NCBI GenBank assembly: GCA_964345365.1
Contig: CAYFQR010000004.1
Span: 1-46,757, forward strand
Length of the DNA: 46,757 nucleotides
Direction: 5' to 3'
DNA from: RUG754 sp964345365
Lineage (GTDB): Bacteria > Bacillota > Clostridia > Peptostreptococcales > Anaerovoracaceae
In this document: positions 1 to 7,760 of the stretch, one piece after another
Layout: every line of letters begins with the position of its first letter
How positions within the stretch are numbered: the stretch's first letter is position 1
Notes under the pieces: model-generated
Told to the model about the DNA's origin: nothing
Database searches by the model: none
What the model saw: the letters and a program-made list of their open reading frames with translations, nothing else
Made by a program: the position numbers and the translations under genes

Positions 1-28
1 GCCTTAATGGGAGTGATTTTTGTTTAAT

Positions 29-47
29 CCGACATTCTAAATGTCGG
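29..47. repeat. Short inverted repeat
   Basis: Arms CCGACATT and AATGTCGG flank a 3-base CTA loop, giving a perfect 8-bp hairpin. It is not followed by a clear T-run on either strand. It could be a weak terminator of a gene lying left of the window. A TATAAT at 102-107 further on could be the -10 of the next gene, but I see no good -35. Confidence 0.4.
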
Positions 48-132
48 GTTGAAAAGAAGATATTATTTGGCCGTATAAAAAATACTCAACAGAGTAGCTT
101 ATATAATTAAGATTAATAATGAGAGGTCAAAG

Positions 133-510
133 ATGACAACTGACGATGAAATGATTGTTCACTGTGTTTGGGAACATAATAAAAATGACAGCTTGATATA
201 TTCAAGCAATGTGATTGGTGCTTTTACCCGTGGTGCTTCAAAAGAAGAAGCTTTGGTAAAGATGGAGCGCGAGATTGAGTCGTATTTTCTTTGGACGGGG
301 GAAATTCCGCCGTCTTCCATTGAAATGATAATTACTCAGGAAAGTGTAACAAATTTATCTATTAGTGATGCGGACTCAGAGGTTTTATTCATGACTTCTT
401 TTCAGGTAGCAGCGTTACACCGCAAACAGCCGGGGATTTGGATTCGCCAATGGTCGCCAAGCTCAGGGCTAAGCGAAGAAACCCCGGTAAAAAATACTTG
501 CATTACATAG
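133..510 (+). CDS. Small hypothetical protein, possibly HicB-like fold
   Basis: This 125-residue protein has no function I recognise with certainty. The start is supported by GAGAGG eight bases upstream of the ATG. Residues about 25-60 (SSNVIGAFTRGASKEEALVKM, then an amphipathic helix and IPPS) resemble the beta-beta-alpha pattern of HicB-type antitoxin folds, in which a strand ending in a small-residue turn is followed by an EEAL helix. There is no HicA-like toxin beside it and no DNA-binding tail is visible, so a toxin-antitoxin role is not supported. The C-terminal 30 residues (rich in Ser, Trp, Pro) look unlike a folded domain, and the gene could be a shortened version of a longer protein. 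The rpmE promoter overlaps its last codons. Confidence 0.5.
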   Translation: MTTDDEMIVHCVWEHNKNDSLIYSSNVIGAFTRGASKEEALVKMEREIESYFLWTGEIPPSSIEMIITQESVTNLSISDADSEVLFMTSFQVAALHRKQPGIWIRQWSPSSGLSEETPVKNTCIT

Positions 511-526
511 AAGCTTGTGGTATATT
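498..526 (+). promoter_or_regulatory. Sigma-70-type promoter for rpmE
   Basis: TTGCAT (498-503) and TATATT (521-526) are separated by exactly 17 bases. The predicted transcription start is near 533, giving a leader of about 70 bases before rpmE. The -35 lies inside the end of the preceding small gene. Confidence 0.65.
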
Positions 527-532
527 GTATTG

Positions 533-602
533 GTCGCAGATTAGGCGACTGATTTTTAGCTAAAAATTACGGCAGTAACTTGCTGTCGAGAAAGGAACTG
601 AC
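533..602 (+). promoter_or_regulatory. Structured rpmE leader, candidate L31 autoregulatory element
   Basis: The leader contains three foldable parts: GTCGC/GCGAC (533-537 with 545-549), the palindrome TTTTTAGCTAAAAA, and a CGGCAG/CTGTCG stem just before the ribosome site AAGGAAC. Ribosomal protein L31 leaders that bind their own product are known in Firmicutes. That this is one of them is inferred from position and structure; I cannot confirm a match to the known family. Confidence 0.45.
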
Positions 603-800
603 ATGAAGGAAGGAATCCATCCTGAATACATGGAATGTAAAGTAACTTGCGCATGTGGTAATTCCTTTACAACTAAGTCAACTAAGTCGGAATTAAGACT
701 TGATGTTTGCTCAGCTTGCCACCCGTTCTTTACGGGTGCGGCGAAGATGATCAACCGCGGCGGACGTGTAGAGAAATTCAAAAACAAGTATAATTTATAA
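603..800 (+). CDS. rpmE: Ribosomal protein L31 (zinc-binding type)
   Basis: A 65-residue large-subunit protein bL31 of normal length, which sits at the bridge between the ribosomal subunits. The four zinc-ligand cysteines of the C+ type are present at C16, C18, C36 and C39, followed by the conserved HPFFTG segment (residues 40-45) and a basic tail. The start is fixed by AAGGAAC upstream of the ATG. The gene is monocistronic: it has its own promoter at 498-526 and a strong terminator 19 bases after the stop. The zinc-bearing form is the one normally used under zinc-sufficient conditions; a zinc-free paralogue is not visible in this window. Confidence 0.97.
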   Translation: MKEGIHPEYMECKVTCACGNSFTTKSTKSELRLDVCSACHPFFTGAAKMINRGGRVEKFKNKYNL

Positions 801-818
801 TCACATTGTATTCGATGA

Positions 819-842
819 CCCGAGTGAAAACTCGGGTTTTTT
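819..842 (+). terminator. Intrinsic terminator of rpmE
   Basis: CCCGAGT and ACTCGGG form a 7-bp stem around a GAAA loop, followed directly by TTTTTT. Confidence 0.9.
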
Positions 843-932
843 GTTGTTTCGACGGATATTTTTTGCTTGAGGGACTCTGTTGAGAAGGAGTGTTTTTATT
901 GCAAAGTTATAGTCAAAAAATGCCAAAATCAA

Positions 933-961
933 TTGACCCGCATAATCGCTTATGTTAAAAT
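933..961 (+). promoter_or_regulatory. Sigma-70-type promoter for the gcv operon
   Basis: TTGACC (933-938) and TAAAAT (956-961) with a 17-base spacer. The predicted start, near 968, is about 40 bases ahead of the glycine riboswitch, so the riboswitch lies in the transcribed leader. Confidence 0.7.
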
Positions 962-1004
962 AAAAGAACAAAAAATAAGATAAAAATGCATATTTCTGTA
1001 AGAT

Positions 1005-1148
1005 GGATCCGGGAGAGGTTGCGATAGATTTCGCAACGCCGAAGGGGCGAGCAGCGTAAAAACTCTCAGGCAAAAGGACTGAATCCGGACAGAACCCTGG
1101 AGAGCGTAAGCGCCGAAGAAGCTCAATCTTTCAGGTAAAAGGACAGGG
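1005..1148 (+). promoter_or_regulatory. Tandem glycine riboswitch (two aptamers)
   Basis: Both conserved aptamer cores of the gcvT-type riboswitch are readable. The first has GGGAGAGG, a variable hairpin, CGCCGAAGGGGC and CTCTCAGGCAAAAGGACTG. The second has CTGGAGAG, GCGCCGAAGAAGC and TCTTTCAGGTAAAAGGACAGGG. A short linker with a repeated ATCCGG separates them, as in cooperative tandem aptamers. The second aptamer closes with CCCTG/CAGGG. Glycine riboswitches upstream of gcv genes usually act as on-switches, so glycine should stop the adjacent terminator from forming and allow glycine breakdown. Confidence 0.95.
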
Positions 1149-1186
1149 CACGCGGAGCTTTGGTTCGTGTGCTTTTTGTGTTTTTT
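1148..1186 (+). terminator. Expression-platform terminator of the glycine riboswitch
   Basis: GCACGCGGA (1148-1156) pairs with TTCGTGTGC (1164-1172), including G-U pairs, and is followed by TTTTTGTGTTTTTT. It starts on the last base of the second aptamer's closing stem, so aptamer and terminator compete. The gcvT ribosome site is over 100 bases further on, which favours control of transcription rather than of translation. Confidence 0.75.
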
Positions 1187-1301
1187 GTGCATTTGCATGG
1201 CTAAAATAATATTGGCTCATTGTGAAAGTGCGGTGAGTTGTAGAGCGCTCGGAAGAATCTTTGGAATAGACCGGGCAAGATAAAGAATGGAGGCAAATTA
1301 T

Positions 1302-2399
1302 ATGTCGGATGAAAACTTAAAAAGAACCTCGTTATACGATACCCATATCAAGTTTGGCGGCAAGATAGTGCCGTTTGCAGGTTGGGAGCTGCCGGTTCAG
1401 TACACTGCCGGCATCATCGAAGAGCATATGGCGGTAAGAACCGCGGCAGGCATGTTTGATGTTTCCCACATGGGTGAAATTATCTGCAAGGGCGAGGATG
1501 CGGTTGCGAATCTGAACTACCTTCTCACTAACGATTTCACTGACCTTGAAGTGGGCAAGGCGAGATATTCTCCTATGTGCAATGAAGAGGGCGGAGTGGT
1601 CGATGACCTTATCGCCTATAGAACGGGAGAGAACGAGTTTATGCTGGTCGTAAATGCCGCAAACAAAGACAAAGACTATGACTGGATGACAAAACATAAG
1701 ACGGGCGATGTTGAGTTCGCAGATATTTCCGACACTGTTTCGCAGATTGCCCTTCAAGGCCCTAAAGCCATCGGAATCCTGAAAAGAATCGTTAAAGAAG
1801 ATGATATACCTAACGAGTATTACACAATAAAAGAAAATGTAGACATGCTCGGCTACAAGGTGGCAATCTCCACCACAGGCTATACGGGAGAGGACGGAGT
1901 CGAAATCTATATGCCTTGGGACGCTGCGCCTGCTATCTGGGAGGCTCTCTACGCGGCGGGCAAGGACGAGGGGCTTATTCCGTGCGGACTCGGCGCGAGA
2001 GACACGCTGAGGCTCGAAGCGGGAATGCCGCTTTACGGTCACGAGATGGATGACACCATCACGCCGAGAGAAGCACTTCTTTCAATTTTCGTTAAAATGG
2101 ATAAACCTGACTTCATCGGCAAAAAAGCCCTTGAAGAAAAGAACCCTCCTGCCAGAAAAAAAGTCGGGCTCGAAGTAGTCGGCAGAGGAATCATCAGGGA
2201 ACATATGGACGTTTACAAAAACGGCAAGAAAATCGGAGTCACCACTTCCGGCACGATGCTTCCTTTTATTAACAAAGCTGTTGCCTGCGCACTCGTTGAA
2301 TCGGACGAGAGAGTGCTCGGTGAAGAGGTGGAGGTCGATGTAAGAGGTCGCATGGTCAAGGCTATAATGGTAAAAACACAGTTCTATTCAAGAGCATAG
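1302..2399 (+). CDS. gcvT: Glycine cleavage system T protein (aminomethyltransferase)
   Basis: GcvT transfers the methylene group from aminomethyl-lipoyl-GcvH to tetrahydrofolate, releasing ammonia. The 365-residue length is normal. Visible markers are the folate-fold motif FDVSHMGE (residues 52-59) and GGVVDDLIAYR with the folate-contacting aspartates at D101/D102, plus a C-terminal barrel with VGLEVVGRG. I chose ATG 1302 because GGAGG at 1289-1293 sits 8 bases before it; an ATG at 1287 would overlap that site. It is the first gene of gcvT-gcvH-gcvPA-gcvPB and is controlled by the upstream glycine riboswitch. Confidence 0.96.
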   Translation: MSDENLKRTSLYDTHIKFGGKIVPFAGWELPVQYTAGIIEEHMAVRTAAGMFDVSHMGEIICKGEDAVANLNYLLTNDFTDLEVGKARYSPMCNEEGGVVDDLIAYRTGENEFMLVVNAANKDKDYDWMTKHKTGDVEFADISDTVSQIALQGPKAIGILKRIVKEDDIPNEYYTIKENVDMLGYKVAISTTGYTGEDGVEIYMPWDAAPAIWEALYAAGKDEGLIPCGLGARDTLRLEAGMPLYGHEMDDTITPREALLSIFVKMDKPDFIGKKALEEKNPPARKKVGLEVVGRGIIREHMDVYKNGKKIGVTTSGTMLPFINKAVACALVESDERVLGEEVEVDVRGRMVKAIMVKTQFYSRA

Positions 2400-2450
2400 A
2401 ACAGTTAAAATAAATAAGCAATCTCAAACAAATAATCACGGAGGAATAAA

Positions 2451-2825
2451 ATGGAAAAATTATATTCTAAATCACATGAGTGGGTTGAAATGCTCGATGA
2501 TACCACGGCCATTGTAGGTATTTCCGATTATGCGCAGAAGATGCTCGGCGGAATAGTATTCGTAGGACTTCCTGAAGTAGGCGACAGCGTTACGGTTGGA
2601 GAGTCCTTTGCGGATGTTGAGTCTGTAAAGGCGGTATCCGACATTTATTCGCCGGTTACAGGCATAGTAGCCGAAATAAACGAAGAGCTTTTTGACTCAC
2701 CTGAACTCATCAACGAAGATGCAGGAGAGGCATGGTTTGTAAAGATTGAGGCAATCTCCGAAATAGAAGAACTTTTGGACGAAAAAGAATACGATGAGTT
2801 CTGTCTGTCAGAGGGAGCCGAATAA
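2451..2825 (+). CDS. gcvH: Glycine cleavage system H protein (lipoyl carrier)
   Basis: GcvH carries the aminomethyl group on a lipoyl-lysine arm between the P, T and L proteins. The 124-residue protein is of typical length. It begins with the conserved YSKSHEWV block, and the lipoylation site is in ADVESVKAVSD with K60 as the expected modified residue. The later SPVTGIVAEINEEL segment matches the lipoyl-domain half-motif. A GGAGG ribosome site precedes the ATG. It lies 51 bases after gcvT and 89 bases before gcvPA in the same direction, so co-transcription is expected. No lipoate ligase or lipoyl synthase is seen in the window. Confidence 0.96.
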   Translation: MEKLYSKSHEWVEMLDDTTAIVGISDYAQKMLGGIVFVGLPEVGDSVTVGESFADVESVKAVSDIYSPVTGIVAEINEELFDSPELINEDAGEAWFVKIEAISEIEELLDEKEYDEFCLSEGAE

Positions 2826-2914
2826 GCTATACTGAACTGCCCATTTTTTATGGGAGAAAGGAAAGGTCTAAGCCGGTACGAGTTACGAGGGCTTATTTGA
2901 CCGAAGGGTGAATT

Positions 2915-4252
2915 ATGGGGTCATATATACCCGGAACACATAAAGAAAGGGAGGAGCTTCTGAGAGAAGCGGGTTACGAGAGCTTTGAAGATATGTTTTC
3001 TTGTATCCCGGGTGAGGTTATGCTCAAGCGGCCGCTTGACCTGCCTTCCGGTAAAAGCGAGATGGAGACCATTCATATAATGGAAGAAATCGCCGCAAAA
3101 AACAAAGTATTCAACAAAATATTCAGAGGCGCAGGCGCGTATAACCACTACATTCCTGCGATAGTAAAAAGCGTTACATCAAAAGAAGAATTCCTTACGG
3201 CATATACACCTTATCAGGCAGAAATAAGCCAAGGTGTATTGCAGTACATCTTTGAATTTCAAACGATGATATGCGAGCTGACCGGCATGGACGTATCTAA
3301 TGCTTCGCACTATGACGGAGCGACAGCGGCGGCTGAGGCGATTCCGATGTGTAGGGACAGAAAGCGCAGCACGGCTTATGTTTCCGCGTCGATAAATCCT
3401 GCCGTCAAAGAGGTTATGGAGACCTACTGTTTCGGAAGCAATACCAAGCTCGTGACGGTTCCCGAAAAAGACGGCGTGACAGACCTTGAAGCTCTCCGTG
3501 AAATCATGAGCGGTGACCCTGCAGCGGCATGCTTCTATATGCAGCAGCCGAATTTCTACGGTAATTTTGAAGATGCCGAGAAGATGGCCGAGATAGTGCA
3601 TGAAGCGGGTGCGAAGCTTATCATGGGAGTCAATCCGATTGCACTCGGTATTGTGAAATCACCGAGAGAATGCGGCGCGGATATCGCGGTTGGCGACGGA
3701 CAACCTCTTGGCATATCCATTGCTTGCGGCGGGCCGTATGTGGGTTTCATGGCTACAACTACCGACATGACGAGAAAACTGCCGGGAAGAATCGTGGGCG
3801 AAACTACGGATAAAGAGGGAAGGAGAGCTTATGTTCTCACCCTGCAAGCGAGAGAGCAGCACATCCGTCGTGAAAAAGCGAGCTCCAATATATGCTCGAA
3901 CCAGGGGCTTTGCTGCCTGACGGCTTCCGTATATATGGCGGCTATGGGTGCGGACGGTATAGCAGAAGTGGCTAAGCAGTCCATGTCAAAAGCGCATTAT
4001 TTGGCATCCGAACTCGAAAAAATCGGTTTCAAACCGGTATTAAGAGGAGAGTTTTTCAATGAATTTGTGACGGACTGTCCGGTGGATAAGGAGAAGCTTT
4101 TCAAGGCTCTCGAAAACCACGGCATCTTGGGCGGACTTGACATAGGAGAGGGCAGAATTCTTTGGTGCGCTACAGAAATGAATGCTAAGAGCGACATCGA
4201 CATGCTCGTTGCGATAGCTAAAGCTGTTAAAGAGGGAAAGGAGGCTCACTGA
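2915..4252 (+). CDS. gcvPA: Glycine dehydrogenase (decarboxylating) subunit 1
   Basis: This is the N-terminal half of the split P protein found in Firmicutes. With GcvPB it decarboxylates glycine using pyridoxal phosphate. At 445 residues it matches the usual length. The opening block YIPGTHKEREELLREAG and the later MICELTGMDVSNASHYDGATA are diagnostic. This subunit carries the PLP-type fold but not the PLP lysine, which is in GcvPB. The gap after gcvH holds a small CCCAT/ATGGG hairpin (2840-2854). Its stop overlaps the gcvPB start as TGATG, indicating translational coupling and equal amounts of the two subunits. Confidence 0.95.
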   Translation: MGSYIPGTHKEREELLREAGYESFEDMFSCIPGEVMLKRPLDLPSGKSEMETIHIMEEIAAKNKVFNKIFRGAGAYNHYIPAIVKSVTSKEEFLTAYTPYQAEISQGVLQYIFEFQTMICELTGMDVSNASHYDGATAAAEAIPMCRDRKRSTAYVSASINPAVKEVMETYCFGSNTKLVTVPEKDGVTDLEALREIMSGDPAAACFYMQQPNFYGNFEDAEKMAEIVHEAGAKLIMGVNPIALGIVKSPRECGADIAVGDGQPLGISIACGGPYVGFMATTTDMTRKLPGRIVGETTDKEGRRAYVLTLQAREQHIRREKASSNICSNQGLCCLTASVYMAAMGADGIAEVAKQSMSKAHYLASELEKIGFKPVLRGEFFNEFVTDCPVDKEKLFKALENHGILGGLDIGEGRILWCATEMNAKSDIDMLVAIAKAVKEGKEAH

Positions 4253-5704
4253 TGGATTTAATATTTGAAATCGGAAACGAAGGCAGACATTTAAGCATAT
4301 TGCCCGAATGTGATGTGCCTGAAACAGAGGTTCCTTCGAGATTAAAGAGAGAGTTCAAGCCGCGCCTTCCTCAACTCTCCGAGAATGAAATATCAAGGCA
4401 CTATACTAAACTTGCGGAGCGCACTCACGGGGTAAACAAAGGTTTCTACCCGCTCGGCTCCTGCACCATGAAATATAATCCTAAGGTAAATGAAGCGGCC
4501 GCGGCACTAAAGGGCTTCACGAGTGTTCATCCTTTGCAGAGCGAGGAAACTTTGCAGGGGAGCCTTGAAGTTATTAAGATTGCATCGGATTATCTATGCG
4601 AGATAACCGGAATGGACGCGTTCACGCTTGAACCGGCTGCAGGTGCTCACGGTGAGTTTACAGGCATACTTTTAATAAAAGCGTATCATAAGGACAGAGG
4701 CGACCTCAAAAGGACTAAGATAATTATTCCCGACTCGGCTCACGGTACGAACCCTGCGAGCGCTACCATGTGCGGCTTCGATGTGGTGAGCATACCGTCA
4801 GCGGCTGACGGATGCGTGGACTTGGAAGCTCTGAGAGCTGTGGTCGGTGACGACACGGCAGGTCTTATGCTGACCAATCCGAATACCGTCGGGATATTCG
4901 ACAAGAATATAAATGAAATAACCGATATAGTTCATGAAGCGGGCGGACTCTGCTACTATGACGGAGCGAACCTAAACGCTGTAATGGGAATCGTAAGACC
5001 GGGAGACATGGGCTTTGACTGCGTGCATCTCAATGTCCATAAGACACTCTCGACACCGCACGGCGGCGGCGGACCGGGAGCCGGCCCTGTAGGCTGCAAA
5101 GAAATTCTTGAACCGTTCCTGCCGGGTCACACCGTAGAGGGCAGCAGAGAAAAAGGCTTCAGATTCGTTTTTGCCGAAAAAAGCATCGGCTCTGTAAAGC
5201 AGTTCCACGGTAATTTCCTTGTTATCGTGAAAGCTCTTGCATACATCACCACTCTCGGAAAAGAAGGCATCCCTGAGGCTGCTGCCAATGCCGTANNNNN
5301 NNNNNGTACTTAATGCCAATTACATGAGAAAGCAGCTCTCGTCCGTTTACAAGATGGCTTACGACACCACATGCATGCACGAGTTTGTAATGGGACTTGA
5401 AGAACTCAAAAAAGAAACCGGAGTAAGCGCTCTCGATGTGGCTAAAGGCTTGATGGACTACGGAGTTCATCCTCCTACAATGTACTTCCCGCTCATCGTA
5501 CCGGAAGCGCTGATGGTAGAGCCTACGGAAACCGAATCAAAAGAAGTTATGGACGAATGTATAGAGGCATTCCTTGAAATCTATAAACAGGCGCATGAAG
5601 ACCCTAATTCGCTGCACGACGCACCGCATAAGACGGTAATCGGCAGACCTGACGAACTCGGTGCTGCAAGGAACCCTGTCGTGAGATATAACTTTGGCGA
5701 ATAA
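4252..5704 (+). CDS. gcvPB: Glycine dehydrogenase (decarboxylating) subunit 2, split by an assembly gap
   Basis: This is the PLP-binding half of the P protein. The cofactor lysine is K264 in LNVHKTLSTPHGGGGPG, and the N-terminal segment holds the conserved NKGFYPLGSCTMKYNPK. The reading frame is open from the overlapping start at 4252 to ten Ns at 5296-5305, then continues in another frame to the stop at 5704 (NANYMRKQL to the C-terminus). Left and right edges both carry GTA, and joining them restores a plausible AVLNANYM sequence. The frame change is therefore an assembly artefact rather than a mutation. Glycine cleavage capacity looks intact. Confidence 0.93.
5296..5305. other. Assembly gap (10 N) inside gcvPB
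   Basis: Ten undetermined bases. The coding frame differs on the two sides, so the real length is not ten. GTA occurs on both edges, suggesting the contigs abut or overlap by three bases. Confidence 0.95.
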
Positions 5705-5714
5705 ATAGAATATC

Positions 5715-5753
5715 GTTAGGCTCGAACCCTTTTTAAGTCTGTTCGAGCCTAAC
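5715..5753. repeat. Perfect 13-bp inverted repeat after gcvPB
   Basis: GTTAGGCTCGAAC (5715-5727) and GTTCGAGCCTAAC (5741-5753) enclose a 13-base loop, starting 10 bases after the gcvPB stop. It could end or stabilise the gcv transcript, but only TTATTAAT follows rather than a strong T-run. Its right arm is also the beginning of the first unit of the adjoining repeat array. Confidence 0.85.
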
Positions 5754-5984
5754 TTATTAATATCAGACCAAGCTTTTCACATAGTCAGATTCGGATTTTC
5801 AGCGCGTTCGAGCCTAACTTATCAATACCGAACCAAGCTTTTCGGATAGTCCGATTCGGATTAAGCGTACTTGAGATAACTATATAATACCGAACCAAGC
5901 TTTTCAGATAGCCCGATTCGGATTTTAAGTGCACTTGAGCTAACTGTTAATACTGAACTGAATTTACATGGTTTGATTCGGAAA
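5741..5984. repeat. Array of about 3.75 imperfect 64-bp direct repeats
   Basis: Units begin at 5741, 5806, 5869 and 5933 (65, 63, 64 bases, then a partial copy of about 52). Each has a GAG(C/A)(C/T)TAAC head, an ACCAAGCTTTTC middle and a GATTCGG tail. Within units CCGAA pairs with TTCGG and TCGGA with TCCGA, so each can fold. The fourth unit is diverged. The array fills most of the 403-base gap between gcvPB and lpdA. The remainder (5985-6107) holds a GTGCGAT/ATCGCAC inverted repeat (5986-5992 with 6020-6026) and a possible lpdA promoter. Confidence 0.85.
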
Positions 5985-6107
5985 TGTGCGATTTTTCAGA
6001 AGCGTGTGAAAGCGGAATAATCGCACGACAATATCGTCTTACAAAATGTTTGCATCGCGCACAGTTTTGTGAATATTTAACAGTTTCTGCAAAAATAGGA
6101 GAAAAAA

Positions 6108-7496
6108 ATGGAAAAATTCGACCTGATAATTATCGGCGGCGGTCCCGGAGGTTATGAAGCGGCTATTGAGGCTGCAAAAAAATACGGTAAAAAAGTTGCT
6201 TTAGTTGAAAGTCGCGAACTCGGCGGCACTTGTCTGAACAGAGGCTGCATACCTACGAAAACGCTTCTTCACACAATCGGAATATATAGCGAAATAAAGG
6301 CGCACGGTGAAGAAATCGGTCTCACGGGAAGCGACGTGATAGGCGTGAGTCTTGCTGCGCTTCACTCGAGAAAAAATGCCGTACTCGAGCAGCTCCGCAC
6401 AGGCATAGCTTCATTGATGAAGATGAACAAAATCACCGTATACGAGGGCAGAGGCTCGATTATTGACAGCGGCAAGATTGAAGTAAAACTTAATTCGGGC
6501 GAAACTTGTGAGCTGTCATGCGATGATATTCTAATCGCTTCAGGTTCCGTTCCCGCGATGCCGCCCATTAAAGGCGCGGACTTAAAAGGCGTGGTTACGA
6601 GTGATGAGCTTTTAGACTTAGCGGAACCGATTGAGAGTATAACGATTATCGGCGGCGGAGTAATCGGCTGCGAATTTGCGTCGCTTTTCGGTCTCCTCGG
6701 AGTGAAAGTCACCGTAGTTGAAGCTCTCGATAAAATCATAGCCAACCTTGACCGTGAACTCAGCCAAAACCTAAAGATGCTGCTCTCGAAAGGACTCGGA
6801 GCGGACATACATACGGGCGCACTTGTCACGGAGATAAAGGAATCGGGAAACGGTCTCATCACGTGCTTCACAGAGAAAGAAAGCCCTGTTGAAGTATGCT
6901 CCGACCTCGTTCTCATGGCTGTAGGAAGAAAACCTGAAACGACAGGACTTTTCAGCGATAAGTCAAGCGAAGCGGTAAAGAATATTGAGATGAATCGTAC
7001 AGCTGTCGCCGTGAACGAAAGATATGAAACATCGGTAAATCGCATATATGCGATTGGCGATGTTATCGGCGGAATACAGCTTGCACACACTGCTACCGCA
7101 GAGGGCAGAAATGCCGTCGCGATAATATGCGGTGAAAAACCTGAGATAAACATGAACGTCGTTCCGTCGTGCATATACACGCAGCCCGAAATTGCGAGCG
7201 TAGGCATCGGACCGGATATCGCGAAACAGGAAGGGCTCGAAGTTGTTTCAAAGAAATACACTATGTCAGCAAATGGCAAAACCGTACTGTCGCTCGGAGA
7301 CAGGGGATTCATCAGAGTTACCGCAGATAAGGAAACAGGCAGGATTCTCGGTGCGCAGATGATGTGCGAGAGGGCGACCGACATGATAAGCCAGTTCACA
7401 CAGGCGATAGTAAATGAACTCACGCTCGAAGATATAACCAAGATTATATTCCCGCACCCGACCTTCTCCGAAGCCATCGGCGAAGCCGTGCGGTAA
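6108..7496 (+). CDS. lpdA: Dihydrolipoyl dehydrogenase
   Basis: This FAD enzyme (L protein) reoxidises the dihydrolipoyl arm of GcvH with NAD+. The 462-residue protein has the FAD motif IIIGGGPGGYEAA at its N-terminus and the redox disulfide C42/C47 in GGTCLNRGCIPTK. It also has the NAD motif IIGGGVIGCEFAS and the catalytic His450-Glu455 pair in FPHPTFSEAIGEA. There is no N-terminal lipoyl domain. The ribosome site is TAGGAG. It is separated from gcvPB by the repeat array and may have its own promoter (TTGCAT 6050-6055, TATTTA 6074-6079, spacer 18, moderate). It need not follow the glycine riboswitch. Confidence 0.95.
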   Translation: MEKFDLIIIGGGPGGYEAAIEAAKKYGKKVALVESRELGGTCLNRGCIPTKTLLHTIGIYSEIKAHGEEIGLTGSDVIGVSLAALHSRKNAVLEQLRTGIASLMKMNKITVYEGRGSIIDSGKIEVKLNSGETCELSCDDILIASGSVPAMPPIKGADLKGVVTSDELLDLAEPIESITIIGGGVIGCEFASLFGLLGVKVTVVEALDKIIANLDRELSQNLKMLLSKGLGADIHTGALVTEIKESGNGLITCFTEKESPVEVCSDLVLMAVGRKPETTGLFSDKSSEAVKNIEMNRTAVAVNERYETSVNRIYAIGDVIGGIQLAHTATAEGRNAVAIICGEKPEINMNVVPSCIYTQPEIASVGIGPDIAKQEGLEVVSKKYTMSANGKTVLSLGDRGFIRVTADKETGRILGAQMMCERATDMISQFTQAIVNELTLEDITKIIFPHPTFSEAIGEAVR

Positions 7497-7545
7497 GATA
7501 AGAAGACCGACTGCGAAGCCGTCGGCACAGCCTTGCGGCAAGATA
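7469..7545. repeat. Duplicated 3' end of lpdA
   Basis: Bases 7469-7500 (the last codons of lpdA, its stop and four bases) recur at 7514-7545 with 5 differences in 32, offset 45. In the second copy the stop TAA reads CAA, so it is a non-coding relic of a tandem duplication. Confidence 0.75.
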
Positions 7546-7588
7546 TGTAAGCGAAATTAAGGCGCTTAAACTTATAGAATATTTAGAC

Positions 7589-7655
7589 AAAAAAAAGTCA
7601 GGACATCTCCGGTGGGTCTAAGGAATATACCCCTAGAGGTCGCTTGCCTGACTTC
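7589..7655 (-). ncRNA. Candidate small RNA of about 65 bases, unclassified
   Basis: On the minus strand a near-ideal promoter is followed about 7 bases later by AAGTCAGG (7654-7647), which pairs with CCTGACTT (7602-7595) and then runs directly into eight Ts (7596-7589). The 3' arm of the whole-transcript stem thus doubles as an intrinsic terminator. Inside, ACCTC/GAGAT and GGGT/ACCC can form stems around a TATATTCCTTAG loop. No reading frame of use fits. I compared it mentally with SRP, 6S, tmRNA, T-box and common riboswitch cores and found no match. It lies between lpdA and a small membrane-protein gene, antisense to both. Confidence 0.65.
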
Positions 7656-7661
7656 AGTACT

Positions 7662-7690
7662 AATATATCAGATTTTCATAAGAATATCAA
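7662..7690 (-). promoter_or_regulatory. Minus-strand sigma-70-type promoter of the candidate small RNA
   Basis: Read on the minus strand: TTGATA (7690-7685), 17 bases, TATATT (7667-7662). The predicted start is near 7655. The distance to the hairpin leaves no room for a translated leader. Confidence 0.65.
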
Positions 7691-7760
7691 CTATTAGTTT
7701 TAAGAAAAAAAGAAGCCATTCAAATTAATGTATTAAAACGGCTACGAAAAGGGGGAAATT

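Noticed and set aside
1332..2042. 236-residue minus-strand frame opposite gcvT
   Set aside because: It is a shadow of gcvT without a start signal or protein-like motif.
5741..5984. CRISPR array
   Set aside because: Units are about 64 bp, imperfect and contiguous, with no unique spacers between conserved repeats and no cas genes.
6362..7528. 388-residue minus-strand frame opposite lpdA
   Set aside because: It is a Ser/Pro-rich shadow of lpdA with no ribosome site or family motif.
7589..7655. SRP RNA, 6S RNA, T-box or guanidine riboswitch at the candidate small RNA
   Set aside because: The GGAA-loop SRP core, 6S bulge, AGGGTGG T-box and CTAGGGTTCCG guanidine cores are all absent.
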